Shown here piece after piece: positions 62,325-64,000 of a DNA stretch of 64,000 bases. Below the pieces are notes generated by a model. The model was not told where the DNA came from, made no database searches, and saw only the letters and a program-made list of their open reading frames with translations. The DNA comes from Streptomyces sp. NBC_01116 (lineage in GTDB: Bacteria; Actinomycetota; Actinomycetes; Streptomycetales; Streptomycetaceae): the NCBI RefSeq assembly GCF_041435495.1, contig NZ_CP108644.1, forward strand, positions 2,108,001-2,172,000. The letters run 5' to 3'. How positions within the stretch are numbered: the stretch's first letter is position 1; every line of letters starts with the position of its first letter. Made by a program: the position numbers and the translations under genes.

Positions 62325-63359
62325 GTGACGTTCAAGGCTGAGTACATCTGGATCGACGGCACCGAGCCGACCGCCAAGCTTCGCTCCAAGACGAAGATCA
62401 TGGACGGTGCTCCGTCGGGAGACGTGGCGGATCTGCCCATCTGGGGCTTCGACGGCTCCAGCACCAACCAGGCCGAGGGCCACGCGTCCGACCGGGTGCT
62501 GAAGCCCGTCTTCACCTGTCCGGACCCGATCCGCGGCGGCGCGGACATCCTCGTCCTGTGCGAGGTCTTCAACATCGACATGACGCCTCACGAGTCCAAC
62601 ACGCGTGCCGCGCTGCGCCCGCTCGCCGAGCGGTTCGCGGGCCAGGACCCGATCTTCGGCATCGAGCAGGAGTACACCTTCTTCGACGGCCACCGGCCGC
62701 TCGGCTTCCCCGAGGGCGGCTTCCCGGCCGCGCAGGGCGGCTACTACTGCGGCGTCGGCGCTGACGAGATCTTCGGCCGCGACATCGTGGAGAAGCACCT
62801 CGACAACTGCCTGACGGCGGGGCTCGGCATCTCCGGCATCAACGCCGAGGTCATGCCCGGCCAGTGGGAGTTCCAGGTGGGCCCGCTGTCCCCGCTGGAG
62901 GTCTCCGACCAGCTGTGGGTGGCCCGTTGGCTGCTCTACCGCACCGCCGAGGACTTCGACGTGTCCGCCACCCTGGACCCGAAGCCGGTCAAGGGCGACT
63001 GGAACGGAGCCGGCGCGCACACCAACTTCTCCACCCGCGCCATGCGCGAGGGCTACGACGCGATCATCACCGCGTGCGAGTCGCTGGGCGAGGGCTCCAA
63101 GCCGCTGGACCACGTGAAGAACTACGGCGCGGGCATCGACGACCGGCTCACCGGCCTGCACGAGACCGCCCCGTGGAACGAGTACAGCTACGGCGTCTCC
63201 AACCGCGGCGCCTCGGTCCGTATCCCGTGGCAGGTCGAGCAGGACCGGAAGGGTTACATCGAGGACCGCCGGCCCAACGCCAACGTCGACCCGTACGTCG
63301 TCACACGGCTGATGGTCGACACCTGCTGCACCGCGCTGGAGAAGGCCGGCCAGGTCTGA
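62325..63359 (+). CDS. glnII: Glutamine synthetase type II
   Basis: A eukaryote-like GSII of 344 residues, a decameric enzyme that makes glutamine and is typical of Streptomyces as a second, heat-labile synthetase. FKAEYIWIDGTEPTAKLRSKTKI, DLPIWGFDGSST, FDGHRPLGFP and GDWNGAGAHTNFSTR are signature regions. GTG 62325 was chosen because AAAGGA sits 8 nt upstream; an ATG at 62316 would overlap that site. Controlled by the GlnR-type box upstream and ended by a strong hairpin. Confidence 0.96.
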   Translation: MTFKAEYIWIDGTEPTAKLRSKTKIMDGAPSGDVADLPIWGFDGSSTNQAEGHASDRVLKPVFTCPDPIRGGADILVLCEVFNIDMTPHESNTRAALRPLAERFAGQDPIFGIEQEYTFFDGHRPLGFPEGGFPAAQGGYYCGVGADEIFGRDIVEKHLDNCLTAGLGISGINAEVMPGQWEFQVGPLSPLEVSDQLWVARWLLYRTAEDFDVSATLDPKPVKGDWNGAGAHTNFSTRAMREGYDAIITACESLGEGSKPLDHVKNYGAGIDDRLTGLHETAPWNEYSYGVSNRGASVRIPWQVEQDRKGYIEDRRPNANVDPYVVTRLMVDTCCTALEKAGQV

Positions 63360-63382
63360 TCCCGACGCCGACCACGTGACGA

Positions 63383-63410
63383 GGGGCCCGCCGGTTCGCC
63401 GGCGGGCCCC
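63383..63410 (+). terminator. Terminator after glnII with TTCG tetraloop
   Basis: A perfect 12-bp stem, GGGGCCCGCCGG (63383-63394), and its complement (63399-63410) are closed by TTCG. It starts 24 nt after the glnII stop. Confidence 0.92.
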
Positions 63411-63543
63411 TTCCGCGTGGGCGGTGACGGCCGGGCATGAGGCCGGGCGTACGGCCGGGCGTGAGGAAGGTTACGCAAAGGGTCCGTATCGACGGGTGAG
63501 AGGAGTCTGATGCACGGCCGCGATGTCTGCTTCAATGGAGCAC

Positions 63544-63663
63544 ATGGCCAGCTACCAGCACATCGCGTCGGGTCGCAGCGACCTCGAACCGTTCTGGCCT
63601 TCCCGTCAGCACCATGATTTCGACCGGGTGTGTTGCCGCGCGTGGAACGCGCAGGCCCACTAA
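63544..63663 (+). CDS. Short leader-peptide-like ORF with Cys-Cys (39 aa)
   Basis: ATG at 63544 opens 39 codons: MASYQHIASGRSDLEPFW..., with RVCCRAW near the end. It ends 82 nt before the next start. The Cys-Cys pair, Arg/His-rich tail and position resemble actinobacterial attenuator leader peptides. The ribosome-binding site (AATGGAGCAC) is modest. Could equally be a minor uORF. Confidence 0.4.
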   Translation: MASYQHIASGRSDLEPFWPSRQHHDFDRVCCRAWNAQAH

Positions 63664-63745
63664 AGCCGCTCACCCCGGCCTTCGGTCCGCGCGCACGACG
63701 CAAGTCCGTCCCTGACGACTCCTCGCGCGAAAGAGCTGACCCTCA

Positions 63746-64000
63746 TGGCGAACACCCGTCCCTTCTCCGCCGCGTCCGCCGCCACCGCGGCGCCCCCGGC
63801 GGCCGCTGCGGCCCGTCCCACCGCCCGCTCCCTCCCCGCCCACCCGAACCGGCACCGGCTGCGCGCGGTCGACCGTGACGAGGTCGCCGCACCGGCCGAC
63901 GTGGCGGACTTCCTCCCGCCCGGGGCCACCTGGCTGCCCGCCCCGCAGCACACCCTGCCCACCCTGCCCGGTCAGCCGCCGATGATCGGCTACCTGGTGC
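63746..64000 (+). CDS. Conserved Streptomyces protein, N-terminal part (runs off window)
   Basis: 85 codons from ATG 63746 are open to the end of the window. An Ala/Pro-rich start (MANTRPFSAASAATAAPP...) leads into HRLRAVDRDEVAAPADVADFLPPGATWLPAPQHTLPTLPGQPPMIGYLV. From memory this resembles the N-terminus of a streptomycete protein with a C-terminal winged-helix (Trans_reg_C) domain; that part is outside the window, so the regulator call is tentative. Confidence 0.55.

Noticed and set aside
62316..62325. ATG 62316 as the glnII start
   Set aside because: It overlaps the AAAGGA site; GTG 62325 has the proper 8-nt spacing and matches the usual GSII N-terminus.
1..64000. tRNA, rRNA or transposase genes
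   Set aside because: I looked for cloverleaf-like and transposase-like segments and saw none I could support by eye.

Overview
The window is high-GC actinobacterial DNA and almost certainly comes from a Streptomyces chromosome. Codon use is strongly GC3-biased, GTG starts are common, and the left flank carries pepA, lpd, sucB, aceE, lipB, lipA and glnA. The right end carries glnII. From general knowledge of S. coelicolor, glnA (SCO2198) and glnII (SCO2210) lie only about a dozen genes apart there. Here a biosynthetic gene cluster (BGC) of about 32 kb sits between them.

Left flank (1-22.3 kb): the end of cobS, leucyl aminopeptidase, the E3 and E2 of 2-oxoacid dehydrogenases, a GntR/FadR regulator beside the homodimeric pyruvate dehydrogenase E1, a WYL regulator, a DUF4240 protein, a GNAT, a TIGR01777 epimerase, a FAD amine-oxidase-like protein, a large helix-turn-helix regulator, lipoate synthesis genes lipB-lipA, a DUF4191 membrane protein, an RDD protein and glnA. 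glnA is preceded by a readable GlnR box. A perfect 23-bp hairpin separates glnA from the BGC.

BGC (about 22.3-54.3 kb): the leftward part has two type II thioesterases, an Sfp-type PPTase, a free adenylation enzyme, one C-A-T NRPS module and a free carrier protein. A regulatory centre follows: a LysR regulator, a divergent small secreted protein with three DTPWP repeats, and an AfsR-like SARP with NB-ARC and TPR regions. A long leftward, translationally coupled operon then encodes an NTF2-like protein, two more free adenylation enzymes, a flavin reductase, two paralogous papain-like (BtrH/DUF1839-like) putative acyltransferases (one fused to a carrier domain), a second PPTase, two acyl-CoA-dehydrogenase-fold enzymes, two free carrier proteins, a TrpB-like PLP enzyme, a ProA-like reductase and an SDR. 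A CGNR regulator is divergent from a rightward operon of MFS exporter, KamA-like radical SAM aminomutase, class I aminotransferase and DUF1015 protein. There are four adenylation domains and five carrier domains but only one condensation domain. The cluster therefore looks like carrier-tethered amino-acid chemistry in which BtrH-like enzymes may make the remaining amide bonds. I do not recognise the product.

Right flank (54.3-64 kb): a GNAT, a chloramphenicol-phosphotransferase-like kinase, an HxlR regulator divergent from a DHA2 exporter with a perfect palindrome between them, small hypothetical genes, an ArsC-like protein, an AhpD-like protein divergent from a MocR regulator, a 90-bp tandem repeat, a Gfo/Idh/MocA oxidoreductase, and glnII with its own GlnR-type box and a textbook terminator. 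Last come a 39-codon Cys-Cys-containing leader-like ORF and the start of a gene that runs off the end.
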